Numbered from the stretch's first letter, positions 52,368-61,963 are shown. The stretch is DNA of 64,000 bases from an uncultured Roseburia sp. (GCA_934292805.1 CAKQXQ010000008.1:1-64000); one strand, 5' to 3'. Program-made: numbers and translations. The notes: generated from the sequence alone by a model not told the origin.

Positions 52368-54323
52368 ATGCAGCAGAACGAGTTACGGTATCTTAAGAGT
52401 CTTGCAAAGCAGTATCCGACAGTAGCATCTGCAGCTACGGAGATTATTAATTTACAGGCTATTTTAAGCCTGCCAAAAGGAACGGAACATTTTATCACCG
52501 ATATTCATGGTGAATATGATCAGTTCCAGCATGTGATGAAGAATGGTTCGGGAGCGATCAAGCGTAAGATAGAAGATGAATTCGGTAATACGATCAGTAA
52601 GGCGGAGAAGAAAGCGATTGCAACACTGATCTATTATCCGGAGCAGAAGCTGGAGCAGATCGCAAAAACAGAAGAGAACTTTGAAGACTGGTGTCAGGTG
52701 ACACTCTATCGTCTGATCAGAATCTGTAAGAGTGCATCTTCAAAGTATACAAGATCCAAGGTGCGTAAGGCTCTTCCGAAAGATTTTGCATATGTGATCG
52801 AAGAACTTCTGAATGGACGTCCTGACGTATCGGATCAGGAGGCATATTATAATGAAATCATACATTCCGTCGTACATACGGGAAGAGCGGCGGAGCTTGT
52901 GATCGCATTTTGTAATCTGATCCGTCGTCTGATCGTAGATCATCTTCATGTTGTCGGAGATATTTTTGACAGAGGACCATATCCGAACCTGGTTATGGAT
53001 ACATTAATGGCACACCATTCTGTAGACATCCAGTGGGGCAATCATGATGTGTCATGGATCGGAGCGGCAGCAGGATGTGAGGCACTGATCTGCAATGTTA
53101 TTCGTATTTCAGCAAAATATGGTAATCTGAATCTTCTGGAAGATGGTTATGGAATTAACCTCGTACCGTTGGCCAGACTTGCAATGAACAGATACGACAA
53201 AGACTCCTGCAGCTGTTTCAAGCTGGATTACAGAGAAGATGAATATGATGTCGGGGATGTATTGCTTGATAAGAAGATGCATAAGGCAATTGCGATCATG
53301 CAGTTTAAGCTGGAAGGGCAGATGATTTTGAGGCATCCGGAATTTAAAATGCAGGACAGACTCCTTTTAGATAAGATCGATCCTGAAAAAGGGGTTGTTA
53401 TGATGGATGGACAGGAGTATGAGCTTCGCGACAGTCATTATCCGACAGTCGACTGGGAACATCCATATGAATTATCTTCGGATGAAAGAGATGTAATGGA
53501 TCGTTTGAAGACAGCATTCATTAACTGCGAAAAATTGCAGAAGCATATCCGTTTTTTGCTGACAAAAGGAAGCCTGTATAATGTATACAATGGCAATCTT
53601 TTATATCATGGCTGTGTTCCGCTCAACGAAGACGGAACATTTACCGAAGTGGAGATTTATGGTAAAAAGTATTCAGGCAAGGCATTATATGATGTGCTGG
53701 AAAATTATGCGAGAAAAGGATACTATTCGATCAATCCGGAGGAAAAGCATAAAGGACAGGATATCATGTGGTTTATCTGGGAGAATAAGAACTCTCCGGT
53801 TTTCGGAAAAGAAAAGATGACGACCTTTGAGAGATATTTTGTGACAGATAAGTCTACGCATTGTGAGCCGAAGAATCCATATTACACGCTTCTCGAAAAA
53901 GAGGAGATCGTGAATAAGATCCTTGCAGAATTCGGTCTGTCAGGAAGAGAAGCACATATTATCAACGGACATATTCCGATTGAGGCTAAGAATGGGGAAT
54001 CTCCGGTCAAATGTAATGGAAAGCTTTTAATCATTGACGGAGGATTTTCCAAGGCATACCAGCCAAAGACAGGAATTGCAGGATATACTTTGATCTATAA
54101 TTCCTATGGACTTGTACTTGCAGCACACGAACCATTTGAGTCGGTAGAAAAAGCAGTGAATGAAGGAACGGATATTGTATCGCATACGATCCTTGTACAG
54201 CATGTCAGAAGCAGAAAAACGGTAGCAGATACAGACAATGGTAAACTGATGAAAGAAAATATTAAAGATCTGGAAGAACTGCTTGCAGCATACAGAGAAG
54301 GCACAATTGTAGAAAATATCTGA
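52368..54323 (+). CDS. fbp: fructose-1,6-bisphosphatase class III
   Basis: The 651-residue protein has the metallophosphatase motifs HFITDIHGEYDQF, GDIFDRGPYPNLVMD, and QWGNHDVSWIGAAAG. The long C-terminal part with INGHIPIEAKNGESPVKCNG is specific to the class III (YydE/Fbp) enzymes of Firmicutes. It hydrolyses fructose-1,6-bisphosphate in gluconeogenesis. GGAGGGTG precedes the ATG. Confidence 0.96.
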   Translation: MQQNELRYLKSLAKQYPTVASAATEIINLQAILSLPKGTEHFITDIHGEYDQFQHVMKNGSGAIKRKIEDEFGNTISKAEKKAIATLIYYPEQKLEQIAKTEENFEDWCQVTLYRLIRICKSASSKYTRSKVRKALPKDFAYVIEELLNGRPDVSDQEAYYNEIIHSVVHTGRAAELVIAFCNLIRRLIVDHLHVVGDIFDRGPYPNLVMDTLMAHHSVDIQWGNHDVSWIGAAAGCEALICNVIRISAKYGNLNLLEDGYGINLVPLARLAMNRYDKDSCSCFKLDYREDEYDVGDVLLDKKMHKAIAIMQFKLEGQMILRHPEFKMQDRLLLDKIDPEKGVVMMDGQEYELRDSHYPTVDWEHPYELSSDERDVMDRLKTAFINCEKLQKHIRFLLTKGSLYNVYNGNLLYHGCVPLNEDGTFTEVEIYGKKYSGKALYDVLENYARKGYYSINPEEKHKGQDIMWFIWENKNSPVFGKEKMTTFERYFVTDKSTHCEPKNPYYTLLEKEEIVNKILAEFGLSGREAHIINGHIPIEAKNGESPVKCNGKLLIIDGGFSKAYQPKTGIAGYTLIYNSYGLVLAAHEPFESVEKAVNEGTDIVSHTILVQHVRSRKTVADTDNGKLMKENIKDLEELLAAYREGTIVENI

Positions 54324-54335
54324 ATATGGTATAAT
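54307..54335 (+). promoter_or_regulatory. promoter of the VanW-family gene
   Basis: TTGTAG (54307-54312) and TATAAT (54330-54335) are 17 nt apart, overlapping the end of fbp. Confidence 0.6.
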
Positions 54336-54381
54336 TTACATGATCTGTTTTAACAAAAGATAAATTACAGGAGGGGACAGG

Positions 54382-55242
54382 ATGAATAGGAAGAAAAGAA
54401 ACAAAATTATTTCATTAATGGCAATGGTAGTATGTGTAGTGATGTTGTTTGGAAGTACAACAACAGTGGATGCAGCAAAAAAACCATCTAATACAGCTGC
54501 GTATCAGGCAGTTTTTGATGCGGAGTATTATTATAACACCAATCCGGATCTTCAGGCAGCATATGGATTTGATACAAAGCAGTTATTCCAGCATTTTGTG
54601 AGAGCAGGAATCTATGAGGGAAGATCAGGGTGTGCAGATTTTAACGTTATGGTTTATCGTGCCAATTATCCGGACTTAAGAGAAGCATATGGCAATGATC
54701 TTGCGTCCTATTGTGCCCATTATATTTCAAGCGGAATAAGTGAAGGACGAAATGCGATCACACTGATGTCAGCAGGAGATGGAGCAGCTCCGGCTGTCGT
54801 ACATGGCTCATGTACAACAAAGTTTGATCCAAGAGCAGCAAGAGCTACCAATATTGCAGTTGCGGTTTCAAGGATCAATGGTGTATTGATCCAGCCGGGA
54901 GAAGAGTTTTCATTTAATAAGACAATTCTGCCGCGTACAGCTGCAAATGGTTACGTTGAGGCACCGATTTATGTGAGCGGAAAACATTCGACAGGCACTG
55001 GTGGCGGAATCTGCCAGGTTTCTTCAACAATGTATTCTGCAATGCTCAATGGAGGAATTCCGGCAACAGAGAGGCATCCGCATTCTCTTCCGGTACCATA
55101 TCTTCCAACAGGCAGAGATGCAACGATCGCCGGAAATTATTATGACCTGAAGGTGGTAAATATTTATAATACCCCATTGGAAATATCCGCAGTTGCAGAT
55201 ATGAAGACCGGAACAGTCAGCGTTACATTGATCCAGCAGTAG
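54382..55242 (+). CDS. secreted VanW-family protein with N-terminal repeats
   Basis: The 286-residue protein has a signal peptide (basic NRKKRNK, hydrophobic core to about residue 28, cleavage near VDAAKK). Two similar repeats of about 32 residues follow: YYNTNPDLQAAYGFDTKQLF with GIYEGRSG, and YRANYPDLREAYGNDLASYC with GISEGR. The VanW domain (about 145-280) has FDPRAARATNIAVAVSRING, PGEEFSFNKT, and GTGGGICQVSSTMY. The family is linked to vancomycin-resistance clusters and wall processes, but its activity is unknown. Confidence 0.9.
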   Translation: MNRKKRNKIISLMAMVVCVVMLFGSTTTVDAAKKPSNTAAYQAVFDAEYYYNTNPDLQAAYGFDTKQLFQHFVRAGIYEGRSGCADFNVMVYRANYPDLREAYGNDLASYCAHYISSGISEGRNAITLMSAGDGAAPAVVHGSCTTKFDPRAARATNIAVAVSRINGVLIQPGEEFSFNKTILPRTAANGYVEAPIYVSGKHSTGTGGGICQVSSTMYSAMLNGGIPATERHPHSLPVPYLPTGRDATIAGNYYDLKVVNIYNTPLEISAVADMKTGTVSVTLIQQ

Positions 55243-55290
55243 AGATCAGGCATACATTATAACGGGGAAGCTGATAACAGGGGGAATTTT

Positions 55291-56991
55291 ATGACAGATC
55301 AGACAGTGACATTAGAGATTAACGGGGAGAAGAAAGAATATCGTACCGGAAGCAGCTTTTTATGCATCGCACAGGATCATAAGGATATTTATCCGGATGA
55401 TATTGTTTTAGTATTGTACAACGGAAGACTGCGGGAGTTAAATAAGACTGCAGACTGCGATGGTACAGTCGAATTTATAACGACATCCGACAAGACAGGA
55501 AAGAAAGCATATAGGCGGAGTGTGACACTTCTTATGCAGAAAGCAGTACACAATCTGTGGGGAAAAGAAGGGATTTCTGTCCGTGTGAAGTATTCTATAG
55601 GTCATGGATACTATTGTGAACTGATAAGGCTTCTGGCACAGGAAGAAGGTCAGGCAGCGGGAGAAGAGGTTGTAAGGATTTCCGAAACCGATGTCAAGAG
55701 AATTAAGAATGAGATGTACCGCATGGTGGTGGCAGATTATGAGATTGAGAAGAAGAGTGTGAATACAGATGATGCTGTTGCACTTTTCAGGGAACTTGGC
55801 ATGCGGGACAAGGAAAAGCTGTTCCGTTATCGAAGAAGTTCCCGCGTGAATATTTACGAGATCGATCATTATATGGATTATTTTTATGGATTTATGGTAC
55901 CATCTACCGGATATCTCAGGTATTATGATGTGATTCCTTATGAGGACGGATTTATGCTGCTATTTCCAGATAAGGATACCAGGAAAGTGGCAGAATTTGT
56001 ACCGGCACCGAAGCTGTTTTATACATTGAAGACATCAAGAGACTGGGGCAGGATGTTAGAGATCGATACAGTCGGAGCATTGAACGATGCGATCGTAGCA
56101 GGAAAAACCCAGCAGATGATATTAACACAGGAAGCTCTGTTCGAAGAACGTATCGGATCACTGGCAAGCAGGATCGTCTCTGCAGGGGATAAGAAGTTCA
56201 TTATGATCGCAGGTCCATCTTCTTCCGGCAAAACAACGTTTTCACACAGACTGTCTATCCAGCTGGCCGCAAAAGGATTAAATCCCCACCCATTTCCATT
56301 GGATGATTATTATAAGGACAGAGATCTCTGCCCAAGAGATGAGAATGGAAACTACGATCTGGAATGCCTGGATGCTCTGGATGTAGAACTTTTTAATCAC
56401 GATATGAATGAGCTTTTAGCAGGAAAAAAGGTGAATCTCCCTGTTTTTAATTTCAAAACAGGGAAACGTGAATATAAAGACCGGTTTATGAAGCTCAAAA
56501 AGGATGATGTACTGGTTATAGAGGGAATCCATGGATTGAATGATAGGTTGTCCTATTCTCTTCCGGCAGAGAGTAAATTTAAAATCTATATCAGTGCTTT
56601 GACACAGCTGAATATTGATGAACATAATTGCCTCCCGACAACGGATGGGAGAATGATAAGAAGGATCGTGCGTGATGCAAGAACACGCGGCACCACAGCA
56701 AGGGAAACGATCGCAATGTGGGATTCCGTCCGACGTGGGGAAGAGAAGTATATTTTCCCATTTCAGGAGGGGGCAGATGTCATGTTTAATTCTGCGTTGA
56801 TCTATGAACTTGCCGTGCTCAAGATGTATGCAGAACCACTATTGTTTGCAATTGATAAGGATTGCACAGAATATTTGGAAGCAAAGCGTCTGCTGAAGTT
56901 TCTGGATTATTTTCTTCCGATGCCAAGTGATGGAATCAACCAGAATTCCATCATCAGGGAATTTATCGGAGGAAGCTGTTTCAATGTCTGA
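55291..56991 (+). CDS. TGS-domain nucleoside kinase (uridine-kinase-like)
   Basis: The 566-residue protein starts with a TGS/ThrRS-like N-terminal region and a threonyl-tRNA-synthetase-type second domain (VKYSIGHGYYCEL, DYEIEKKSV). A P-loop kinase domain begins near residue 305, with IAGPSSSGKTTFSHRL, FPLDDYYKDRD, and VIEGIHGLND. It resembles uridine kinase. The family is widespread in Clostridia as nucleoside kinase; the substrate is not settled by sequence. AGGGGGAA precedes the ATG. Confidence 0.88.
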   Translation: MTDQTVTLEINGEKKEYRTGSSFLCIAQDHKDIYPDDIVLVLYNGRLRELNKTADCDGTVEFITTSDKTGKKAYRRSVTLLMQKAVHNLWGKEGISVRVKYSIGHGYYCELIRLLAQEEGQAAGEEVVRISETDVKRIKNEMYRMVVADYEIEKKSVNTDDAVALFRELGMRDKEKLFRYRRSSRVNIYEIDHYMDYFYGFMVPSTGYLRYYDVIPYEDGFMLLFPDKDTRKVAEFVPAPKLFYTLKTSRDWGRMLEIDTVGALNDAIVAGKTQQMILTQEALFEERIGSLASRIVSAGDKKFIMIAGPSSSGKTTFSHRLSIQLAAKGLNPHPFPLDDYYKDRDLCPRDENGNYDLECLDALDVELFNHDMNELLAGKKVNLPVFNFKTGKREYKDRFMKLKKDDVLVIEGIHGLNDRLSYSLPAESKFKIYISALTQLNIDEHNCLPTTDGRMIRRIVRDARTRGTTARETIAMWDSVRRGEEKYIFPFQEGADVMFNSALIYELAVLKMYAEPLLFAIDKDCTEYLEAKRLLKFLDYFLPMPSDGINQNSIIREFIGGSCFNV

Positions 56992-57040
56992 TCAGGGAAA
57001 ATATTTCTTGCGAAAGTAGAAAAAATAGTGTATAGTAGGG

Positions 57041-57065
57041 AACGTCGCAGAGATTCTGCGACGTT
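57041..57065 (+). terminator. hairpin between the nucleoside kinase gene and rnpB
   Basis: AACGTCGCAG (57041-57050) pairs perfectly with CTGCGACGTT (57056-57065); the T tract is short (three T), so termination may be partial. Confidence 0.55.
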
Positions 57066-57080
57066 TACCATGTAATAAAA

Positions 57081-57489
57081 TAAGTAGGACAAATGATCGC
57101 GGCTGCAAGTGTCGAAAGACCGCAGGTGAGGAAAGTCCGGGCTTCACAGGGCAGGATGCCGGATAACGTCCGGTAGAGGCGACTCTAAGGAAAGTGCAAC
57201 AGAAATATACCGCCTCTCTTTTTATAAGAGGGAAGAAACCAAAGGTTTCTTCGGCTTCCGGTTTCCGGGAGCAGGTAAGGGTGGAAGGGCAGTGTAAGAG
57301 ACTACCGCCTTCCTGGTAACAGGAGGGGCATATGTAAACCCCATTCGAAGCAAGACCGAACAAAAGCGTTGACGTGGCCCGCCAGCTTTAGGTAGGTCGC
57401 TTGAGATGGCTGGTAACAGCCATACTAGAAAGATGATCATTCGTGTCTGCGTAAGCAGACGGACATAACCCGGCTTATCGTCCTGCTTA
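57081..57489 (+). ncRNA. rnpB: RNase P RNA, class A-type
   Basis: The 5' end TAAGTAGGAC (57081-57090) pairs with the 3' end GTCCTGCTTA (57480-57489) as helix P1. Conserved cores are visible: GTGAGGAAAGTCCGGGCT with CACAGGGCAGGATGCC, GGTAGAGGCGACTCTAAGGA, and GGTAAGGGTGGAAGGGCAGT. GACATAACCCGGCTTATCG closes it. The RNA is the catalytic subunit of RNase P, which trims tRNA 5' ends. Confidence 0.95.
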
Positions 57490-57846
57490 TTTTATCTTAG
57501 TCGAGAAGATTCCAACCTCTTCAGGTGGCGGGTAATACGTTCGACTTGAAGATAGATATACAACAGGATAATACAGACAGAATTATGATTTGACAGAAAG
57601 ATGCCATATGGCATCTTTTTCCTTATATTGTAAGAAATAAGATGAAAATATTTGCTTTGAAAGTCTGCAGCAGGCAAAATATAATAGAAATATAAAATAA
57701 TTCTTAAAAGATAATAGATATGTTGACGAGGAACGCATACGGGCGTAACATAAAAACATTATGAGGAAAGTTAGTGATTTTTGCAGTACAAAATGTTTCG
57801 AAAACAGGAAGAAGGTACTGTATAATTACAAAAGAGGTCAACAGAT
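57490..57846. other. intergenic region with structured stretch and terminator
   Basis: Downstream of rnpB, AGTCGA (57499-57504) can pair with TCGACT (57541-57546), enclosing a GAAGA/TCTTC hairpin. Then a terminator follows at 57597-57620. Further right TTGACG-N17-TAACAT (57723-57751) may be a promoter for the gene at 57847; a TATAAT near 57820 is another candidate. No coding frame is convincing. Confidence 0.45.
57597..57620 (+). terminator. terminator downstream of rnpB
   Basis: AAAGATGCC ATAT GGCATCTTT is a perfect palindrome (57597-57618) with a T tract. Confidence 0.85.
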
Positions 57847-58242
57847 ATGAGAGAAAAATTTCAGAGATTTATGCAGGGCAGATATGGCGCAGACGAGCTG
57901 TCCAGGGGACTGAATGCAGTTGCACTGGTGCTGTTATTGATTTCTGTATTTGTTCGAAATGGAATAATTTACTGGCTTGCGATCGCATTGATTATTTATG
58001 AGACTTTTCGAATGTTTTCAAAAAATGTTTCCAGGCGTTATCAGGAGAATCAGCATTATCTGAATTACCGTTATAAGGTTATTGCGAAGATCGACAAGTA
58101 TAAGAAGCGTTTTCAGCAGAGAAAAATATACCGTTTTTATAAATGCCCACAGTGCAGACAGACCGTGCGTGTACCGAGGGGAAGAGGCAGGATCTGTATT
58201 ACCTGTCCTAAGTGCAGAACAGAATTTGTGAAAAAAAGCTGA
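57847..58242 (+). CDS. small membrane protein with C-terminal zinc ribbon
   Basis: The 131-residue protein has two close hydrophobic segments (about residues 22-53), a basic linker, and a C-terminal zinc-ribbon with CPQCRQT and CPKCRTE. A conserved domain-of-unknown-function membrane zinc-ribbon is the best description. It starts after AAAGAGGTC. It is probably cotranscribed with the next two genes, which overlap or nearly touch. Confidence 0.75.
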   Translation: MREKFQRFMQGRYGADELSRGLNAVALVLLLISVFVRNGIIYWLAIALIIYETFRMFSKNVSRRYQENQHYLNYRYKVIAKIDKYKKRFQQRKIYRFYKCPQCRQTVRVPRGRGRICITCPKCRTEFVKKS

Positions 58243-58259
58243 TAAAAGGAGTCTTTTTT

Positions 58260-59144
58260 GTGTTTGGTTATATTAATATCAATCAAAAAGAATTATCGGA
58301 AGAGAACCGTAAGATTTACCAGGCCTATTATTGTGGACTTTGTCAGAAACTGAAGACGAACTGTGGGACGAAAGGCCAGATGCTTTTGAGCTATGACCTG
58401 ACCTTTTTGATCGTTCTGCTCACAGGGTTATATGAACTGGAGAATACAAAGGATCAGTTCACATGTCCATTGCATCCGACAAAGAAGAGAACCGCTTTTG
58501 TGAATGAAGCTACGGAGTATGCGGCTGATATGAACCTGATCCTTGCATATCAGAATTTACTGGATGACTGGAATGATGAGAAATCCTATGCAAAGAAAGC
58601 ATTTGTAAAGATCCTTGACAAGGATTACGCAAGGATCACAGCCAAGTATCCAAGGCAGATCGCTGCAATCGAAGAATTTATGAAAAAGACATCAGAGGTC
58701 GAGAAGAAGAAAGAGACAAATCTTGATCTTGTTGCAGGTCTTACCGGTCAGATGCTTGGAGAAGTGATGTGCTGGCGTGAAGATGAGTGGCAGGAAGAGA
58801 TGCGCACACTTGGTTTTTATATGGGAAAGTTTATTTATCTGATGGATGCATATGAAGATTATGATTCGGATCGAAAGAAGAACTGCTATAATCCGTTGAT
58901 TTATATGGAGAAGGAAAACGAACAGGAATTTGATACATTCTGCAAACTGCTTCTTACGAGCATGATGTCTGAATGTGCAAAATCTTTTGAAAGACTTCCG
59001 ATTCTTATGCATGCAGATATTTTGCGGAACATTCTTTATTCCGGAGTATGGAGTAAATACGAGTATCTTCAGCTGAAACGCAAAAAGATCGAAGAGAAAC
59101 AGGCGAAGAAAAACAGACAGAGTAAGACGAGGAGAGATACATGA
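58260..59144 (+). CDS. DUF5685-like protein
   Basis: I choose the GTG at 58260 (MFGYININQKELSEENRKIY), with AAAGGAG 7 nt upstream, giving 294 residues. It has an N-terminal YYCGLCQKLKTNCGTKGQML with two Cys pairs and LLSYDLTFLIVLLTGLYE. Helices with LLDDWNDEKSY and MDAYEDYDSDRKKNCYNPL follow. The D-D and D-x-x-x-D patterns are typical of DUF5685. Its function is unknown. The stop overlaps the start of the J-domain gene by 4 nt. Confidence 0.75.
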   Translation: MFGYININQKELSEENRKIYQAYYCGLCQKLKTNCGTKGQMLLSYDLTFLIVLLTGLYELENTKDQFTCPLHPTKKRTAFVNEATEYAADMNLILAYQNLLDDWNDEKSYAKKAFVKILDKDYARITAKYPRQIAAIEEFMKKTSEVEKKKETNLDLVAGLTGQMLGEVMCWREDEWQEEMRTLGFYMGKFIYLMDAYEDYDSDRKKNCYNPLIYMEKENEQEFDTFCKLLLTSMMSECAKSFERLPILMHADILRNILYSGVWSKYEYLQLKRKKIEEKQAKKNRQSKTRRDT

Positions 59145-59803
59145 TGAATCCGTATCAGGTACTTGGTGTTTCACCGGGAGCCTCTGATGATGAGATAAAA
59201 AAGGCATATCGTGCATTGAGCCGGAAATATCATCCGGATGCCAATATTAATAACCCCAATAAAGCACAGGCAGAGGAGAAGTTCAAAGAAGTCCAGCAGG
59301 CTTACGACCAGATTATGAAGGAAAAACAGTCAGGTGCTGCATTTGGCGGAAATTATGGCTATAATTATTCTTCCGCAGGTACTGATGGATATCGTTATCA
59401 GTATAGTTATAATGGAAACCAGGGATACCGTTCAGGTGCTGATTCCGTGCAGATGCAGGCAGCAGCTAATTATATTGCAAACCGCTGTTATACAGAGGCA
59501 CTGAATGTTCTTAATGGTATTCCGTTTGCTGAGAGAGGAGCACGCTGGTACTATTACAGTGCCATGGCGAATCAGGGCGCTGGCAATAATATTATCGCAA
59601 AACAACATGCATCACGTGCAGTAGAGATGGAACCAAGTAATTTTGAATATCGTCAGTTCCAGCAGCATCTGGAATACGGAGGTACCTGGTACACGAATAT
59701 GGGCAGCTCATATGACAGACCATATTCCAGTTCTGGCAGCTGGTGTTTAAGTCTTCTGTTTTTAAATATGCTTTGTAATTGCTGTTGTTTACGGCCATTT
59801 TAA
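59141..59803 (+). CDS. J-domain protein
   Basis: The N-terminal J domain (about residues 3-65) has NPYQVLGVSPGASDDEIKKA and RKYHPDANI, including the HPD motif needed to stimulate DnaK ATPase. A Tyr/Gly-rich linker follows, then a helical region with YTEALNVLNGIPFAERGARW (TPR-like). A short hydrophobic Cys-rich C-terminus (MLCNCCCLRPF) may insert in the membrane. It lacks the Cys-rich zinc domain of DnaJ proper. It is the last gene of a three-gene unit. Confidence 0.9.
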   Translation: MMNPYQVLGVSPGASDDEIKKAYRALSRKYHPDANINNPNKAQAEEKFKEVQQAYDQIMKEKQSGAAFGGNYGYNYSSAGTDGYRYQYSYNGNQGYRSGADSVQMQAAANYIANRCYTEALNVLNGIPFAERGARWYYYSAMANQGAGNNIIAKQHASRAVEMEPSNFEYRQFQQHLEYGGTWYTNMGSSYDRPYSSSGSWCLSLLFLNMLCNCCCLRPF

Positions 59804-59809
59804 AAGAAG

Positions 59810-59846
59810 AAAAGATCGTTCGCAGTCATACGAACGATCTTTTTAT
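59810..59846. terminator. bidirectional terminator between the J-domain gene and pyrI
   Basis: AAAAGATCGTTCG (59810-59822) pairs with CGAACGATCTTTT (59831-59843); T runs flank both strands. Confidence 0.9.
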
Positions 59847-59859
59847 TTGCGGTTAATAT

Positions 59860-60297
59860 TTATTTACGGTTTGGATTGGAATATTTTTCTTCGCAGTATT
59901 TACAGCGATAAGTTTCTTTTTCCTCATCTGTAAGAACAAAAATCTGATCCAGCTCCTGTTCAATGGATGTGATGCATCTTGGGTTTCTGCATTTGATCAC
60001 ATTTTTTACCTGCTTTGGAAGATGAAGATCTTTCTTCTCGACGATCTTGGAATCTTTGATGACATTGACGGTAATATTATGGTCAATAAATCCTAAAATA
60101 TCAAGATCAAGTGCTTCAACCGGGCATTCAACCTTCAAAATATCTTTTTTACCCATTTTGTTACTCTTTGCATTTTTAATAATGGCAACCGTGCAGTCTA
60201 AATGATCTAATTTCAGATCGTGATAAATACGAAGGCTCATTCCGGCCTGGATATGATCTAATACGAAACCTTCCTGGATACCACTGATATTTAACAT
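59860..60297 (-). CDS. pyrI: aspartate carbamoyltransferase regulatory subunit
   Basis: The 145-residue protein has the allosteric domain (GFVLDHIQAGMSLRIY) and a C-terminal zinc domain with CRNPRCITS and YRCKYCEEKY, the four Cys ligands. It binds nucleotides and modulates the PyrB catalytic subunit. It follows pyrB on the - strand with a gap of about 70 nt. Confidence 0.96.
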   Translation of the reverse strand: MLNISGIQEGFVLDHIQAGMSLRIYHDLKLDHLDCTVAIIKNAKSNKMGKKDILKVECPVEALDLDILGFIDHNITVNVIKDSKIVEKKDLHLPKQVKNVIKCRNPRCITSIEQELDQIFVLTDEEKETYRCKYCEEKYSNPNRK

Positions 60298-60369
60298 GTG
60301 AACTCCTATCTGTGACAGATGTCACGTAAAATTCTTGTATGATAATCAAATTATGATGAAAAACTGCTT

Positions 60370-61290
60370 TTAATCCACATGAATGTCAAGCAGGGTAAGG
60401 ATCAGTGCCATTCTGGCATAGACACCGTACTGAGCCTGGCGGAAGTAAGCAGCTCTTGGATCATCGTCCACTTCAACAGAGATCTCGTTGACACGTGGAA
60501 GAGGATGTAAGACATACATATCTTTTTTTGCAAGCTCCATTTTGGATTTTGTCAGGATATAGTAGTTTTTCAGACGTACATAATCTTCTTCGTTGAAGAA
60601 ACGTTCCTTCTGGACACGTGTCATGTATAAAATGTCAAGCGTAGGCATAGCATCTTCCAGACGTTCTACTTCTTCGAACGGAATGTTGTTTGCCTTTAAC
60701 ACATCTTCTCTGATATAACTTGGAATTCTTAATTCTTCCGGTGAGATAAGGATAAATTTGATTCCAGGATAGCGGATCAGTGCGTTGATCAGCGAGTGAA
60801 CCGTACGACCAAATTTCAGATCACCACAAAGACCGATCGTCATGTTGGAAAGTCTGCCCTTTAAAGAACGGATCGTCAGGAGATCTGTAAGGGTCTGGGT
60901 AGGATGCTGATGACCACCGTCGCCGGCATTGATTACTGGAATACGGGATTTCAGGGAGGCTACAAGAGGTGCACCTTCCTTAGGATGACGCATAGCACAG
61001 ATATCTGCGTAACAGGAAATAATACGAATTGTGTCAGAAACACTTTCACCTTTGGATGCAGAAGACGATGCTGCATCGGAAAAACCTAAAACAGAACCAC
61101 CAAGATTAAGCATGGCAGCTTCAAAACTAAGTCTTGTTCGTGTACTTGGCTCATAGAAACATGTAGCAAGCTTTTTGCCATCACATGCATGAGCATATTT
61201 ACCAGGGAACTTCTCAATGTCATTGGCAAGATCTAAGAGCTTGTCCAACTCATCCACAGAGAAATCCAGCGGACTCATTAAATGACGCAT
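60370..61290 (-). CDS. pyrB: aspartate carbamoyltransferase catalytic subunit
   Basis: I place the start at 61290 (MRHLMSPLDFSVDELDKLLD), with AAGGAGG 5 nt upstream. The 306-residue enzyme has the carbamoyl-phosphate site FYEPSTRTRLSFEAAML, SKGESVSDTIRIIS, the DGGHQHPTQTLTDL motif and VLHPLPRVNEI. It makes carbamoyl-aspartate in pyrimidine synthesis. Its promoter and a leader hairpin lie upstream. Confidence 0.96.
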   Translation of the reverse strand: MRHLMSPLDFSVDELDKLLDLANDIEKFPGKYAHACDGKKLATCFYEPSTRTRLSFEAAMLNLGGSVLGFSDAASSSASKGESVSDTIRIISCYADICAMRHPKEGAPLVASLKSRIPVINAGDGGHQHPTQTLTDLLTIRSLKGRLSNMTIGLCGDLKFGRTVHSLINALIRYPGIKFILISPEELRIPSYIREDVLKANNIPFEEVERLEDAMPTLDILYMTRVQKERFFNEEDYVRLKNYYILTKSKMELAKKDMYVLHPLPRVNEISVEVDDDPRAAYFRQAQYGVYARMALILTLLDIHVD

Positions 61291-61305
61291 ATTAACCTCC
61301 TTAAT

Positions 61306-61353
61306 AAATGCCATGTGATTAATAAGTAAAAATGACATTACTTTCAGGCATTT
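61306..61353 (-). promoter_or_regulatory. leader hairpin of pyrBI
   Basis: AAATGCC (61306-61312) and GGCATTT (61347-61353) can pair in the 5' leader just upstream of the pyrB ribosome binding site. It may be regulatory; it is too short to assign to PyrR or another family. Confidence 0.35.
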
Positions 61354-61358
61354 TTTCT

Positions 61359-61387
61359 ATCATATAATAATCATTTTCCAAATTCAA
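61359..61387 (-). promoter_or_regulatory. promoter of pyrBI
   Basis: On the - strand TTGAAT (61387-61382) and TATGAT (61364-61359) are 17 nt apart. Confidence 0.65.
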
Positions 61388-61447
61388 GAGAAAAATTATT
61401 TACACTATATTGACACAAAAAGACAAAATAGTCTGAAATTTTCTGCC

Positions 61448-61476
61448 TTGCAGTTATAAAAGAAAAAAGGTATAAT
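61448..61476 (+). promoter_or_regulatory. promoter of the PH-like protein gene
   Basis: TTGCAG (61448-61453) and TATAAT (61471-61476) are 17 nt apart, about 70 nt upstream of the ATG. Confidence 0.65.
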
Positions 61477-61546
61477 ATGCATAGTAACGGCAGCGTCCGG
61501 CTTGTAGAGGCAAAGAGGCTGTCCACAGAGGCAGGAGGATGAGCAG

Positions 61547-61963
61547 ATGGCAGAAGATATGAATTTAACACATGATATTGATGAAGATGAAGTAAAATAT
61601 TGTGAACGGAAACGGATTTTATTTTTTGGATTACCGTGGACTTTTACTAAATACACGATCACACCGGGAGTACTGACGGTTGATGAAGGGTTGTTTAGAA
61701 CAGAAGAGAATGACTGCTATATGTACAAGATCCAGGATGTGAAGCTTACGACAACACTGATAGAGCGTATATTTGGCCTTGGTACGATCATCTGCTATAC
61801 CGGCGATGTTACAAATCCGGAGATGAAGCTTATACATATCAAACATGCAAAAGAAGTGAAGAACTATCTTTTGAAGGCATCGGAAGCGGCAAGGCTCAGA
61901 CGTCGTACTTTGAATACATTAGACATTGGAGCGATGGAGCTTACCGACGATTTTGACAATTAA
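61547..61963 (+). CDS. PH-like (bPH2/YdbS-type) domain protein
   Basis: The 138-residue protein has one bacterial PH domain: RILFFGLPWTFTKYTITPGV, LTVDEGLFRTEENDCYMYKI, QDVKLTTTLIERIFGLGTI. A charged helical C-terminus follows. The QDVKLTTTLIERIFGLGTI stretch is typical of bPH2. No membrane segment is clear, so it may be cytoplasmic. Its end overlaps the convergent - strand gene by 4 nt. GGCAGGAGG precedes the ATG. Confidence 0.8.
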   Translation: MAEDMNLTHDIDEDEVKYCERKRILFFGLPWTFTKYTITPGVLTVDEGLFRTEENDCYMYKIQDVKLTTTLIERIFGLGTIICYTGDVTNPEMKLIHIKHAKEVKNYLLKASEAARLRRRTLNTLDIGAMELTDDFDN

